NCBI GenBank assembly: GCA_032622095.1
Contig: CP136061.1
Span: 213,556,373-213,620,372 of the forward strand
Length of the DNA stretch: 64,000 nucleotides
Direction of reading: 5' to 3'
Source: Siphonodentalium dalli
Taxonomy: Eukaryota > Mollusca > Scaphopoda > Gadilida > Siphonodentaliidae
Shown here: positions 23,611 through 32,434 of the stretch, one piece after another
Layout: every line of letters starts with the position of its first letter
Position numbering within the stretch: the first letter of the stretch is position 1
The notes under the pieces: model-generated
Databases searched by the model: none
What the model saw: the letters and a program-made list of their open reading frames with translations, nothing else
What the model was told of the DNA's origin: nothing
Program-made: the position numbers and the translations under genes

Positions 23611-24695
23611 ATGACTATTATTATAATATTGCTAATCCTTCATCTTTCAGTGGTGAAAACAAGATATATAAAGTATTGAAACACAACGATAATCTGAAAA
23701 TGTCTAGAAAAAAATTACAACAGTGGATAAACAATCAAGATGCACACAGTCTTTGTACACCGGTGAAAAGGAAATTTCAACGATTGAAAATGGTCGTATC
23801 CGGTAGAGATAGTTTATGGGAAGCAGATTTGTTATCTGTACAAAATATATCGGAATATAATAATAATAATACTTTCATTCTCGTTGTAATTGATGTTTTT
23901 TCAAAATATCTCTGGTGTGAATCCCTGAAGAATAAAACTGCAAAAGCCGTTGTAGCTGGTATGCAGGCTATATTTTCAAGAACGGCAAGACATCCAAAAA
24001 CATTGCGCACAGACAAAGGTATGGAGTTCGCCAATAAAATACTTAAAAGCTTGCTAGACAAAAAGAGTATCAAGTACTCAAACCCACAGAATGAGGTAAA
24101 ATGCACCGTTGCTGAAAGGGTTAACCGTACAATTCGTGTCAAAATGTACAAGTATTTTTATAAGCATAGAACGTACAGATATGTTGATATTTTACAAAGT
24201 TTAGTCGACAGTTATAACAATACTCCACATCGAACGCTAGGCAATATTTCTCCTAAGGAAGTTGACGAGAAAAATATAGCGAAAATTTGGAGTGATATCT
24301 ACTTGAAACGTAAACAAAAGAGAAAAAAGATACCCTTCAAATACAGTATAGGGGACAAGGTTAGAATTACGTTTCTCAAGCATCCGTTCACTAGAGCATA
24401 CCATCAACAGTGGAGTGGGGAGATATTCAAAATAAAAAACAGGTATCACAAGCAATACACCCCGCTTTACGTACTAGACGACTTTAACGGTGAACCTATA
24501 CAGGGAATTTTTTATCAACCCGAGTTGAAAAAAGTAGAAAAAGACGAAGACTCGTTATGGATAATAGAAGAAGTATTGAAAACTAAGAAAATCAAAGGCA
24601 AGACTAAATATTTAGTTAAATGGGACGGTTGGCCAAACAAATTTAATTCGTGGGTGAATCAGGAGGATACCCAACATGTCGGTCTCTCTTCGTGA
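23550..24695 (+). CDS. INT: Polinton integrase with C-terminal chromodomain, 381 aa
   Basis: Retrovirus-type DDE integrase that would insert the element into chromosomes and make the 6-bp target duplication seen at its ends. The core spans about residues 85-235. Catalytic residues are D93 in WEADLLSV, D155 in LRTDKGMEF and E189 in VAERVNRT, with 33 residues between the last two. LVVIDVFSKYLW and SYNNTPHRTLG are the usual flanking motifs. Residues 262-330 form an SH3-like C-terminal region (YSIGDKVRI ... WSGEIFKI). Residues 336-375 are a chromodomain (YLVKWDGWPNKFNSWV), common in Polinton and chromovirus integrases and thought to steer insertion to chromatin marks. The frame is complete, and the last bases overlap the next gene by 20 bp. 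Confidence 0.95.
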   Translation: MESGTSTNSEGDVRDPEHYINDYYYNIANPSSFSGENKIYKVLKHNDNLKMSRKKLQQWINNQDAHSLCTPVKRKFQRLKMVVSGRDSLWEADLLSVQNISEYNNNNTFILVVIDVFSKYLWCESLKNKTAKAVVAGMQAIFSRTARHPKTLRTDKGMEFANKILKSLLDKKSIKYSNPQNEVKCTVAERVNRTIRVKMYKYFYKHRTYRYVDILQSLVDSYNNTPHRTLGNISPKEVDEKNIAKIWSDIYLKRKQKRKKIPFKYSIGDKVRITFLKHPFTRAYHQQWSGEIFKIKNRYHKQYTPLYVLDDFNGEPIQGIFYQPELKKVEKDEDSLWIIEEVLKTKKIKGKTKYLVKWDGWPNKFNSWVNQEDTQHVGLSS

Positions 24696-25110
24696 TATGT
24701 ATATCTACGCACAGAGTGACAAATATAGTCAATTCTTCCCCAAAAATAAACCGTATCATTTTATGATACCATTAAAGAAAAGACTAATTTTGCCTCTAAA
24801 ATCGGAAGTAGCACTATTTAGCTTCAATTACAAGTGTTCTGCAAATCATACCACATCAAACAGACATCTACTAGTTTACAGTAATATTGTTGAAAATTCC
24901 GTCGTGTTTCTTGAGGAAAAACCAATTTTGTGCAGGATAATCCCATCTGAAGATGACCAATGGAATCTTGACCAGAATAGTATTCACTATAAATCAGTAA
25001 AATACAATGAAATCAGTTATATTGATATTGTTATAAAGGATGAAAATGATAGTGAAGCAATATTTCTAACGGAACCCGTTGTACTGACACTACATTTACG
25101 ACATGAGTAA
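24676..25110 (+). CDS. Polinton minor-capsid (penton-like) protein, 144 aa
   Basis: It starts inside the integrase end and overlaps the following gene by 8 bp. The pattern is that of the small jelly-roll protein found next to capsid genes in Polintons. SEVALFSFNY is an early strand, LLVYSNIVENSVVF parallels the (V/I)YSDIVxxxxVG box and ILCRIIP the LLRIVP box. The C-terminus VVLTLHLRH matches the usual LTLHFR ending. At 144 residues it is shorter than many family members, which approach 200. Its role would be to form the capsid vertices. The assignment rests on motif order and neighbourhood, since sequence conservation is low. Confidence 0.65.
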   Translation: MSVSLRDMYIYAQSDKYSQFFPKNKPYHFMIPLKKRLILPLKSEVALFSFNYKCSANHTTSNRHLLVYSNIVENSVVFLEEKPILCRIIPSEDDQWNLDQNSIHYKSVKYNEISYIDIVIKDENDSEAIFLTEPVVLTLHLRHE

Positions 25111-25450
25111 AGAATTGTATGTTCCAAATCCAGACTACTGGGTGGAATATTATAAGAAAAATAGTGAAAAGAATAATGTACCACCTGACCTGGACTATAA
25201 AAGACTGAGAAAAGGAGAGGTTGATATCAATTTGAAAACGGTATCACCGGTGCAGCAAGCAGTTTTACAGGCAGAGGAAGAGCTCGTTAGGGAAAATATC
25301 AAAATGTCTGGGAAAAAGAAGTATAAAAGACGAAAGAAGAAACAGACCAAGCATAAGGGAACCAAATCTCGTGGTGTGCAGAAGAGAAAAAAACAGTCAA
25401 AAAAGAAAAAGTTATCACCTAAGAAATACAAAGATATCTTCTCAAAATAG
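25103..25450 (+). CDS. Basic virion-core-like protein, 115 aa
   Basis: The N-terminal half is acidic to neutral (VPNPDYWVEYYKKN, then a helix around VQQAVLQAEEELVREN). From about residue 69 the protein is almost entirely Lys/Arg (MSGKKKYKRRKKK ... KKRKKQSKKKKL). Highly basic proteins in this position, between minor and major capsid genes, are seen in adintovirus-like elements and are compared to adenoviral core proteins that condense DNA. A DNA-packaging role is inference from composition and context. The MSGK sequence at the start of the basic part might be a processing site, but no protease gene is visible in this element. Confidence 0.6.
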   Translation: MSKELYVPNPDYWVEYYKKNSEKNNVPPDLDYKRLRKGEVDINLKTVSPVQQAVLQAEEELVRENIKMSGKKKYKRRKKKQTKHKGTKSRGVQKRKKQSKKKKLSPKKYKDIFSK

Positions 25451-25452
25451 AT

Positions 25453-26769
25453 ATGGCGATGATGGACAAAAAATTGTTTAAGGAGACACTTCCCAAAGAG
25501 CTTGATTTGTTCCAAATTAATCCAACTATTACAGCCGTTGAAAATGTATATTACCAGGAGTATAGACCTATATCTCAAATATCTGGATACTCACCGATTG
25601 AATTCAGCGTAAATGGCAACAGCAGTGTCAGCTTCTTGGATCTGAAAAATTCAAGACTTTATGTTAAGGTGAAAATCACAAAGCCGGCGGGAGGAAAGAT
25701 AACTGTTGATGATAAAGTTTCCGTAGTCAACCTGTTTCTACCATCTCTTTTCAATCAGGTAGACGTATCGCTGCAGGGAAATATGATCGTACCTGGGAAT
25801 CCCTACAATCCATACAAATCATTTATAGATGTTCTTTTGAATTACGACAATGAAAATAAAGATCAACAATTAAACACACAATTATTTGAATTGGACGATG
25901 CAGATGATATGGATGATGTTGCTTTACGAGGAAAGAATGCTGCTGTATACGCTCGACATAAATATATAGAGCTGGGAAAATCTATTGAACTGGAAGGTCC
26001 GCTGTACCACGATCTGTTCCAGATTGAGAGATATATAACCAATCAAGTTGATGTTCACTTGAAGCTGTTCAGAAGTAAACCGGAGTTTTGTTTGATGTCT
26101 GAAATGGCTTCTCCTGATTACGAGGTTGTCATTGAGGATATTGTATTCAAAGCATGCAAAATTAAAGTGAATCCTGCAGTTATTTTCGGACAGTCAGAAA
26201 TGATGAAAACTATGAATGCGAAGTATCCATTCACAAAAACTGACATCCGAACTATTTCTATCCCAAGTGGTCAGAGAAATTTTGTTGCTGATGATTTATT
26301 TCATGGGATAAAACCGACCAGAGTAGTAGTTGCCTTCGTATTAAGCGAGAGTTTGTCTGGCTCATACTCGTCTAATCCTTATTACTTTCTTAACTGTAAC
26401 ATAACACAAATATCAATAATTGCAGATGGTGCCCCAGTAGATGCCTCACCATTAAAATGTAATTTTGATGCAGATGGGAATTCAATTGCACCTTTCGTTA
26501 ATTTCTTGAAATTCAAAGGTGAAAATAACTTCAGTGATGTAACTTCTGGTATCAGTCGCAAAGATTATGAAAAAGGTTACACTTTATTTTGCTTTAATCT
26601 TGAACCTACATTCGACAGTGATAAGTACACAAATTTGTTCAAAAATGCGAATGTGAGGTTGGATGTACAGTTTGGCAAGCCACTCCCTAAAACAACATCT
26701 TGTTTAATTTACGCACAATTTCCAGGATATTTTGAGATAACGCAAAACAGAGATGTTATATATGAATAA
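25453..26769 (+). CDS. MCP: Major capsid protein, double jelly-roll type, 438 aa
   Basis: Main structural protein of the predicted virion. The family (long annotated in nematodes as F54H12.2-like) has two stacked jelly rolls that build pseudo-hexagonal capsomers. Matching features are the N-terminal PIEFSVNGNSSVSFLDLKN (residues 48-66) leading into paired strands, the VNLFLPSLFNQVDVSLQG segment (92-109), the DLFQIERYITNQVDVHLKL block (188-205), and the conserved ending with GYTLFCFNLEPTF (375-387), NVRLDVQFGKPL and IYAQFPGYFEITQNRDVIY. Length is within the usual range, the frame is intact and the start is the first ATG, 3 bp after the previous stop. AATAAA at about 26782 may serve as a poly(A) signal. 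Confidence 0.92.
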   Translation: MAMMDKKLFKETLPKELDLFQINPTITAVENVYYQEYRPISQISGYSPIEFSVNGNSSVSFLDLKNSRLYVKVKITKPAGGKITVDDKVSVVNLFLPSLFNQVDVSLQGNMIVPGNPYNPYKSFIDVLLNYDNENKDQQLNTQLFELDDADDMDDVALRGKNAAVYARHKYIELGKSIELEGPLYHDLFQIERYITNQVDVHLKLFRSKPEFCLMSEMASPDYEVVIEDIVFKACKIKVNPAVIFGQSEMMKTMNAKYPFTKTDIRTISIPSGQRNFVADDLFHGIKPTRVVVAFVLSESLSGSYSSNPYYFLNCNITQISIIADGAPVDASPLKCNFDADGNSIAPFVNFLKFKGENNFSDVTSGISRKDYEKGYTLFCFNLEPTFDSDKYTNLFKNANVRLDVQFGKPLPKTTSCLIYAQFPGYFEITQNRDVIYE

Positions 26770-26814
26770 TTTCTTTGTTAAATAAACTATTTTGCTACAA
26801 TCTGTCTTCTCGTA

Positions 26815-27477
26815 ATGTCGTCAATGGAAGATTGGTGGGAAAATGAAAGTTTAATCCCGTTTCTATCACCAACGAGTATATTACTGTGTGGTCCGAGTCA
26901 AAGTGGGAAAACTTTTCTAGTGAAAGATATAATCAACGGAAAGGATGGAATGTTTGATCATACAATTCAGTCAGTGAAATTCTGTTATTCTGCATGGCAA
27001 GATATATACCGAGACATAAATGCTGATTTCCATAAAGGTACACCGACAGAACGTGAAATTGAGGAATGGGCTGAGGAACATGTCGGTGCGAAGCTCCTGA
27101 TTGTGGATGATTTGATGGAGGAGGTTATTCGAAGTCAAGATATGCTACAACTCTTTACCGTGAAGTGTCACCACGCCAATATAAACGTTATTTTTATAAT
27201 ACAAAATCTTTTTCCAAAAGGAAAATATATGAGATCGATATCACTGAATACTCACTATATTATTTTGTTCAAATTTTTGAGGGATCAACAACAAATCAAA
27301 ATGTTGGCCAGGCAAGTTGCTAGTGGTAAATCAGATTCGTTTATGGATGCATACAATATAGCCACATCTAATAAGTTTTCTTATTTTCTGATTGATATAC
27401 ACCCACATTCTAACAAACAGTACCAGTTCAGATCAAACATTCTCCCTGGTCAGGACGAAATCATTTTTGAATTGTGA
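26815..27477 (+). CDS. ATP: FtsK/HerA-type genome-packaging ATPase, 220 aa
   Basis: P-loop ATPase of the A32-like packaging group, expected to pump the element's DNA into preformed capsids. Walker A is GPSQSGKT (residues 26-33). Walker B is LLIVDDL (94-100), with consecutive acidic residues. The VIFIIQN segment (125-131) supplies the polar sensor residue. The C-terminal NTHYIILFKFLRDQQQ pattern is typical of Polinton copies. The size of about 220 residues is normal. It follows the capsid gene after 45 bp and is followed by the pVI-like ATG only 3 bp after its stop, which suggests coordinated expression of the morphogenesis block. The ORF is intact. Confidence 0.93.
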   Translation: MSSMEDWWENESLIPFLSPTSILLCGPSQSGKTFLVKDIINGKDGMFDHTIQSVKFCYSAWQDIYRDINADFHKGTPTEREIEEWAEEHVGAKLLIVDDLMEEVIRSQDMLQLFTVKCHHANINVIFIIQNLFPKGKYMRSISLNTHYIILFKFLRDQQQIKMLARQVASGKSDSFMDAYNIATSNKFSYFLIDIHPHSNKQYQFRSNILPGQDEIIFEL

Positions 27478-27479
27478 TA

Positions 27480-27827
27480 ATGGAGAATACTATAGAGGAT
27501 TTGCTGAAAACTTTACAAACGATAGACAATCAAAAACACAAAAAAGTAATTCAGTATCTAACGAGATCGCAAACTGATATATTGTCTGAAGTTATATACA
27601 ACATCTTAGACGGCACTGTTCCATTGTCGAAGCAAGACCACGACTTGTTAAAAAAATATGTCAAGTATCTTCGCAAAATAGTGAATAGTAAACATAAAAA
27701 TAGAAAAAATCTTCTAGCAAATTGTTCAGATATTCTTCCACATATGCTGAAGGCAGCTATCCTGTACTTTCAAGATGGTGAAGGAACTGATTCTATTAGC
27801 CAAGAGAAAATACGAGAAAATGAATAA
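27480..27827 (+). CDS. pVI-like conserved Polinton protein, 115 aa
   Basis: The true start is likely the ATG at 27480, 3 bp after the ATPase stop. The open frame extends only two codons further upstream. Residues line up with a small family common in Polintons and adintoviruses, with the pattern helix - IYNILDGTVPLS - KYVKYLRKIV - K/R-rich - LP.ML. In better-studied members a hydrophobic C-terminal helix invites comparison with adenovirus protein VI, a capsid-internal membrane-active factor. This copy is diverged, and the C-terminal hydrophobic stretch (LPHMLKAAILYF) is short. A virion role is inferred from family context. The end overlaps the next small ORF by 53 bp. Confidence 0.6.
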   Translation: MENTIEDLLKTLQTIDNQKHKKVIQYLTRSQTDILSEVIYNILDGTVPLSKQDHDLLKKYVKYLRKIVNSKHKNRKNLLANCSDILPHMLKAAILYFQDGEGTDSISQEKIRENE

Positions 27828-27996
27828 AATTATAGAAAGCAAAGAAGATTATGCTCCTGAGAATCTATTAATAAAGGATGATATTACGATATCAGACACT
27901 GATATTAAATCAACACAGACAGAGAACTCGGATCGATTGGAGTCTTCAACAGATATCGTCGCGAAGAAGAAGAGAAGAAAATGGAAAAATATATAA
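27775..27996 (+). CDS. Small basic-tailed protein, 73 aa, function unknown
   Basis: It begins with VKELILLAKRKYEKM, a Lys/Tyr helix that resembles the opening of short proteins often found after the pVI-like gene in Polintons. The middle is acidic and Ser/Thr-rich, and the tail is strongly basic (AKKKRRKWKNI). It overlaps the preceding gene. I cannot assign a function. It could be a structural accessory protein or a fortuitous frame, although its position and charge layout favour a real gene. Confidence 0.45.
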   Translation: MVKELILLAKRKYEKMNKIIESKEDYAPENLLIKDDITISDTDIKSTQTENSDRLESSTDIVAKKKRRKWKNI

Positions 27997-28235
27997 AATT
28001 ATCCCTCCCCTTTTTGTGTAGTAAACTTTTGAATGAGAAATTTAACACGTGTTCTTTTTTTCTCCCTTTTTATGGTTTAATATTGACACGTAAACGATAT
28101 ATATATACTATGGGAAAATAACAGGTGTTAAAAATTATACGATAAGTGAGCGATAAGCGATAAAATATATACCTTCTTTTTTATCACTGTGTATAAATTC
28201 AAACCCAACTTTTCAAATCGTGTTAGATTGTAACT

Positions 28236-31200
28236 ATGGAGAATAAAAGAGCTGTTTCGAAATTTCGATGTCCAGACTGTGGAAAAACCTATGAAAACAA
28301 AAATACTTTGACCAGACATAAATCGGAAGTTCATTCTAGACAAAAACATCTGTGTGAAGTGTGTGGTAAACTTTTCAAAACTGAACGAACACTGAAGGTA
28401 CACACTGACAAGAAGCATAAGGGTATCAGCGACAATACAGTCAATACAGATGAGTCGAGGGATAATGAAATGGAAATAGACGAAACCAGTGGATCTGAAA
28501 TAGAGCCAGTGCGGAGTGCTATAAACAACAACATATTGGTTTATGAACTTTTCCCAGATGACGAGTATGACAAAAGGGACGTTCTGACTTTCTTTTCCAA
28601 TAAGTATAAAACTGTTGAAGAGTTGGTGAGAAAGAACTTGAAAAAGAACGGAGTTAAGTGGTGGTTAAATATTCAGATACGTCTGTACAAAGAAAATCCA
28701 GAGGAGGAGGGGAGAAAATTTATGGTAACACACTTTAGAAGTCATACCTACAGATACGCCATGATAAACGAATTGTCTACTGAATATTTTGACGATGCAT
28801 TCCACAAGATGTTTGAATCGTTTGATATTTTTATTTATCAAGGGAGTGGCTGGCGAATTGATGAAATTCTGAAACTGGAAGTTCATATAGCGATTTACAA
28901 TCCATTATCAGCTTCATCATATATACCTCTACCGAAGGAATTTATTAACTCTAAAAGTCTGACCAACGTGATGAATTTACACGATGAAAAGTGTTTTATG
29001 TACTCGATATTAGCATCAAAGTATCCGTGTAACACCAACTGCTGCACTGTGGAATCTCTCCTCGATCACGAGGATGAATTGAAATTCGACGGGCTTGATT
29101 TCCCAATACTCGTCAAATATGTTGGAAAATTCGAGAGGATTAATGGAATTTCTGTAAATGTTTTCGGATATGAAGATAACACGATTTTCCCTCTCTATAT
29201 AACACATTCGGTTTCGAAGGAACATCATGCAAATTTGTTATATCTAAAAGATGGAGATCGATCACATTACGTTTGTATAAGAGACCTGGACTCGTTCCTT
29301 TTTCGCACTAAGAAATCGACAAAGGCGAAGCATTATTACTGTCCATATTGTCTGCATAGTTTCTTGAAAAAGGAGAACTGTGATCAGCATAAGTTTGAAT
29401 GCTCAAATTACGGACTTCAAAGAACATCGTTACCCAAGGATAAAGATAAACTAATCAAATTCAAAGATTACCACAAGCAAGCTCCGATTCCATTCATCTT
29501 GTATGCAGATTTCGAGACTGTGAATAAAGATATAGATACTTGCCATCCATCCGCGAACGTATCATATAGCCTCAATTATCAAGAATTGATACCGTGCAGT
29601 TATGGACTAAAAAGAGTTTGCTATCAAGATAACCAACATGACAAAAGAACTCAAATATACAGAGCAGAGAGCGGGGTTATCGAACATGTTATTAACTGTT
29701 TGATCAAAGAGGAAGAAGAAATTACTGCTATACTGAATAGAGTTATACCGATAACTATGACCGATATTGATAAAAGGAATTATCAAAATACAAATAAGTG
29801 TTATATGTGTCAGGGTAGATTTCGCTTGAACAACAAGAAATGCAGAGACCATGACCACATCACGGGAAAATTCCTAAATGCAGCGTGTAATTCTTGTAAT
29901 TTACAGAGAAAGAAAGCTCCGAATTTCATACCGGTTGTCTTCCACGGTGGTACCAACTTCGACTTTCATTTGATAATGCAATCACTAGGCAAGTTCAAAG
30001 ACTGGGATATCACGTGTATAGCTAAATCCACAGAGAAATATATATCGTTCACTTTTGGAAATTTCAGATTTATCGACAGTTATCAGTTCCTGAGCGCGTC
30101 ACTTGATACGCTGGTGAACAATTTGAGAGACAATGCAGACTACGAATTCAAATACTTGAAAGATGAAGGCTCGCTTTCGGACGAACAGCTGGATTTACTT
30201 TGTAAAAAGGGAGTTTATCCATACGACTATATAACGTGTTTTGAGAAATTCGATGAAATAGCGTTACCACCCAAGGAATACTTCTTCAACAAGTTGTCTA
30301 ACAAAAGTATAGATAATTCTCAATACGAACACGCTTTGAAAGTTTGGACATGTTTTAGAGTTCGTGATTTGGGTGAATATCACGATATATATCTTCGAAC
30401 TGATGTCTGCTTATTAGCCTGCATATTTCAACAGTTCCGAGACTTCTGTTTGACCCAATACAAAATAGACCCAGTTCATTATCACACATTACCAAGTTTC
30501 TCGTGGTCCGCAATGCTCAGAGAGTCTGGAGTGACATTGGAACTGATAACCGATATAGACATATATCTTATGATCGAAAAGGGTATGAGGGGCGGAATGT
30601 GTTCTATATACAGAAGAATGGCAGATGCTAATAATCTGTATATGAAGAACTACGATCCTACAAAACCAACTGGTTATATAGTGAATTGGGACTGCAATGC
30701 CCTATATGCTAGGACGATGATGGAACCGATGCCTAAAGGTGACTTTGTATTTCTCACTCGAAAAGAAATATCGGAGTTGAATATAGCGGAACTATCTGCA
30801 GATTCGGATGTTGGATATATCCTGGAGGTTGATTTAGAATATCCGAGTTTATTACATAATTCTCACAACGATTTCCCATTGGCACCAGAAAAAAGGACTT
30901 GTAAATACGACGATATTTCTCCATACAGCAGAGAAATGCACTCATTGATATATCAAAAGAAGAGAGTGGTATTGTCTGAGAAGTTGATACAAACACTATA
31001 CGATAAAGAAAATTATGTTATACACTATAGAAACCTTCAACTCTATCTCAAACTAGGAATGAAATGCACCAAGATTCACCGAGTTTTGAAGTTCTCGCAA
31101 TCACCATGGTTAGCCAGCTATATGCGTCTCAATTCAAACTTGAGGGCGCGAGCCGAGAACGAGTACGACCGTACGACCGTTCGCTGGGAAATTCTATATT

Positions 31201-31984
31201 TGGCAAATCAATGCAAAATGTGCGCAAATATAGGAATATAAAAATGTGTTCGGACGAGGCGAAATTAAAAAAAGCAGTGAACAAGAGCAGCTTCAGAACG
31301 GTGACTATTTTTGACGAAAATTTGGTTGCTATTGAAAGTCAAATTCTGAACTTGGTGTTGGATAAACCTATATACCTGGGTTTTTCAATTTTAGATATAT
31401 CCAAAACATTTATGTATTCATTCCATTATGAATCTATAAAACCAAAATTTGGAGACAATGTACACGTTTTGATGAGCGACACAGACTCCTTCGTTTATCA
31501 TATAGAAACTGATGACATTTTCGATCTAATAAAGGAGAGGATAGATCTTTTCGATACAAGTAACTTTCCAAAATCACACGAGTTGTTCAGCAAACAGAAC
31601 AAGTCATGTCCAGGTTTATTCAAGGACGAATGTAAATCAGCTATCGTGGAACAATTCGTGGGTCTTAGACCAAAGATGTACAGTATGATAATGAGTGATG
31701 ACGAAGAGGCACTGAGATCAAGAGGAGTGGAGAAGGAGAGACTGAGAGCTAAAGGCGTGAACAGTCACGAGCTCACACACAAATTGTACTTGGAATGTTT
31801 GCAACAGAAACCAAATTTCATGCGCTCATCATACAACAAAATAACTCACAGTAAGCACCACTTGTTCGGAACTACGATAAGAAAAAATGCACTGTTGGCA
31901 TATTGCGATAAAAGATGGTGGAAATCGTGTGGTATACTATCCTATGCATTTGGACATTATAAAATCGTTGATGAAAATATATAG
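28236..31984 (+). pseudogene. PolB: Protein-primed family B DNA polymerase, broken by one frameshift
   Basis: Would replicate the element from protein-primed ends. The first frame (28236-31241, 1001 codons) has two N-terminal C2H2 fingers (residues 12-33 and 40-61), a third Cys/His finger (369-389) and an HNH/endonuclease-VII-like Zn module (522-555, CYMC ... CRDHDHITGK ... CNSC). It also holds exonuclease motifs I (D425, E427), II (N574, D576) and III (Y715 to D723), the RGG region (about 785) and polymerase motif A (D819, N821, Y824). Motif B (NSIFGK, about 31190-31207), motif C (SDTDS, about 31475-31489), GLRPKMYS and the C-terminus lie in a second frame (open 31064-31984). The switch falls at about 31165-31181, where ACGACCGT is tandemly repeated (31165-31172, 31173-31180). 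An 8-base gain fits the observed frame difference. No other lesion is evident. Confidence 0.92.
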
Positions 31985-32434
31985 ATTTTTTCTCTATAAG
32001 TGTAAGGGCTCAGTCGTTTCAATGAAATTATATATAAACTGTACACTTCACTCTTATTCAATTAGATTTATTGAATTGGAGTTCGGTGTAAGTCTATATC
32101 AAGTAATTATTAAAGTGTTATTTCAGAGACTTATAGAGTTAATTGTACTTCAAATAAATTATTTTGAATTTTCCACAAGTCAAATATTAGTATTGTAAAT
32201 AAAACTGTACACTTCACTCTTATTCAATTAGATTCATTGAATTAGAGTTCAGTGTAAGTCTATATCAAGTAATCGCAAATATTATCAGATCTTGATCAGA
32301 TTGTTTTTGAAATTGTTATTCTATTTATAATTTAACTAAATCATAACATATGCTCTATTATTTTTTGATTGTTTGCTTAATACAATTAAATATTTACTTA
32401 CTCTCTTGCGTAACTTTCACCATCCTATATCACT
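31985..32434. other. Region after PolB with repeated imperfect hairpins
   Basis: A segment of about 70 bp (CTGTACACTTCACTCTTATT ... AGTCTATATCAAGTAAT) occurs twice in direct orientation (32036-32107 and 32200-32275). Each copy contains an imperfect inverted repeat around CTCTTATTCAATT / AATTGAATTAGAGT. AATAAA at about 32188 lies between them. It could mark transcript ends for PolB and for the opposing minus-strand gene. Confidence 0.5.
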
